This document shows, piece by piece, positions 20,968 to 21,188 of a stretch of DNA of 21,188 nt. Numbering within the stretch: the first letter of the stretch is position 1; every line of letters begins with the position of its first letter. Source of the DNA: Baffinella frigidus (taxonomy: Eukaryota; Cryptophyceae; Cryptomonadales; Baffinellaceae); the NCBI GenBank assembly GCA_026770585.1, contig MU646570.1:257288-278475 (forward strand), in the 5' to 3' direction. Below the pieces are notes generated by a model. That model was given only the letters and a program-made list of their open reading frames with translations, was not told the DNA's origin and ran no database searches. The position numbers were made by a program, and so were the translations under genes.

Positions 20968-20969
20968 CT

Positions 20970-21188
<219 letters not shown>

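Overview
The window reads as nuclear DNA of a microbial eukaryote, most likely an alga or related protist. This is inferred from a multi-exon gene with GT/GC-AG introns, GC-rich third codon positions in the exons, and introns packed with degenerate copies of the TTTAGGG heptamer (the telomere repeat of plants, many green algae and several protist groups). I see no bacterial-type gene, rRNA or tRNA. The species cannot be named from sequence alone.

One gene explains almost all coding signal. It lies on the minus strand, enters from beyond the right edge and leaves past the left edge. I could chain 46 exons (E1 at 20967 down to E46 at 114; about 3.68 kb, 1226 codons, 17% of the window). Splice phase is consistent at every junction up to E45, although the E41/E42 join adds one residue and the E46 acceptor looks damaged. 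The protein is about 40 leucine-rich repeats (LRRs) of the 23-residue SHOC2/RSU1/LRRC40 type (LxxLxLxxNxLxxLPxEIGxL). They are divided into blocks by seven copies of a 26-residue helical linker (PPxE-xxxKG-xxx-ILxYLR-...-LDLS) known from LRRC40-like proteins. No start codon, stop codon, signal peptide, membrane segment or enzymatic domain is visible.

The introns are the unusual part. They hold (1) heptamer tracts (TTTAGGG, TTTGGGG, TTTATGG, TTTGGTG, TTTCTGG, TCTAGGG, TTGAGGG, ATTAGGG and others), often homogenised to one variant per tract; (2) short decayed copies of the neighbouring exon edge, with donor-side copies in the following intron and acceptor-side copies in the preceding one; (3) three copies of a MITE-like element with CCACACAG ends and one unrelated foldback element; (4) AT-rich and microsatellite DNA, with long TA tracts at both window ends. 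Together these suggest a gene whose introns grow, and perhaps arise, by repeated tandem duplication across splice junctions plus heptamer expansion.

Layout: 1-1012 TA repeats, heptamers, foldback and last exon; 1013-5400 E45-E35 with tandem exon-edge arrays; 5700-9800 E34-E26; 9800-10500 large intron with two non-heptamer elements; 10500-15150 E25-E14 with a ladder of acceptor copies at 12436-12909; 15150-20970 E13-E1 with two MITE copies; 20970-21188 TC and TA microsatellites.
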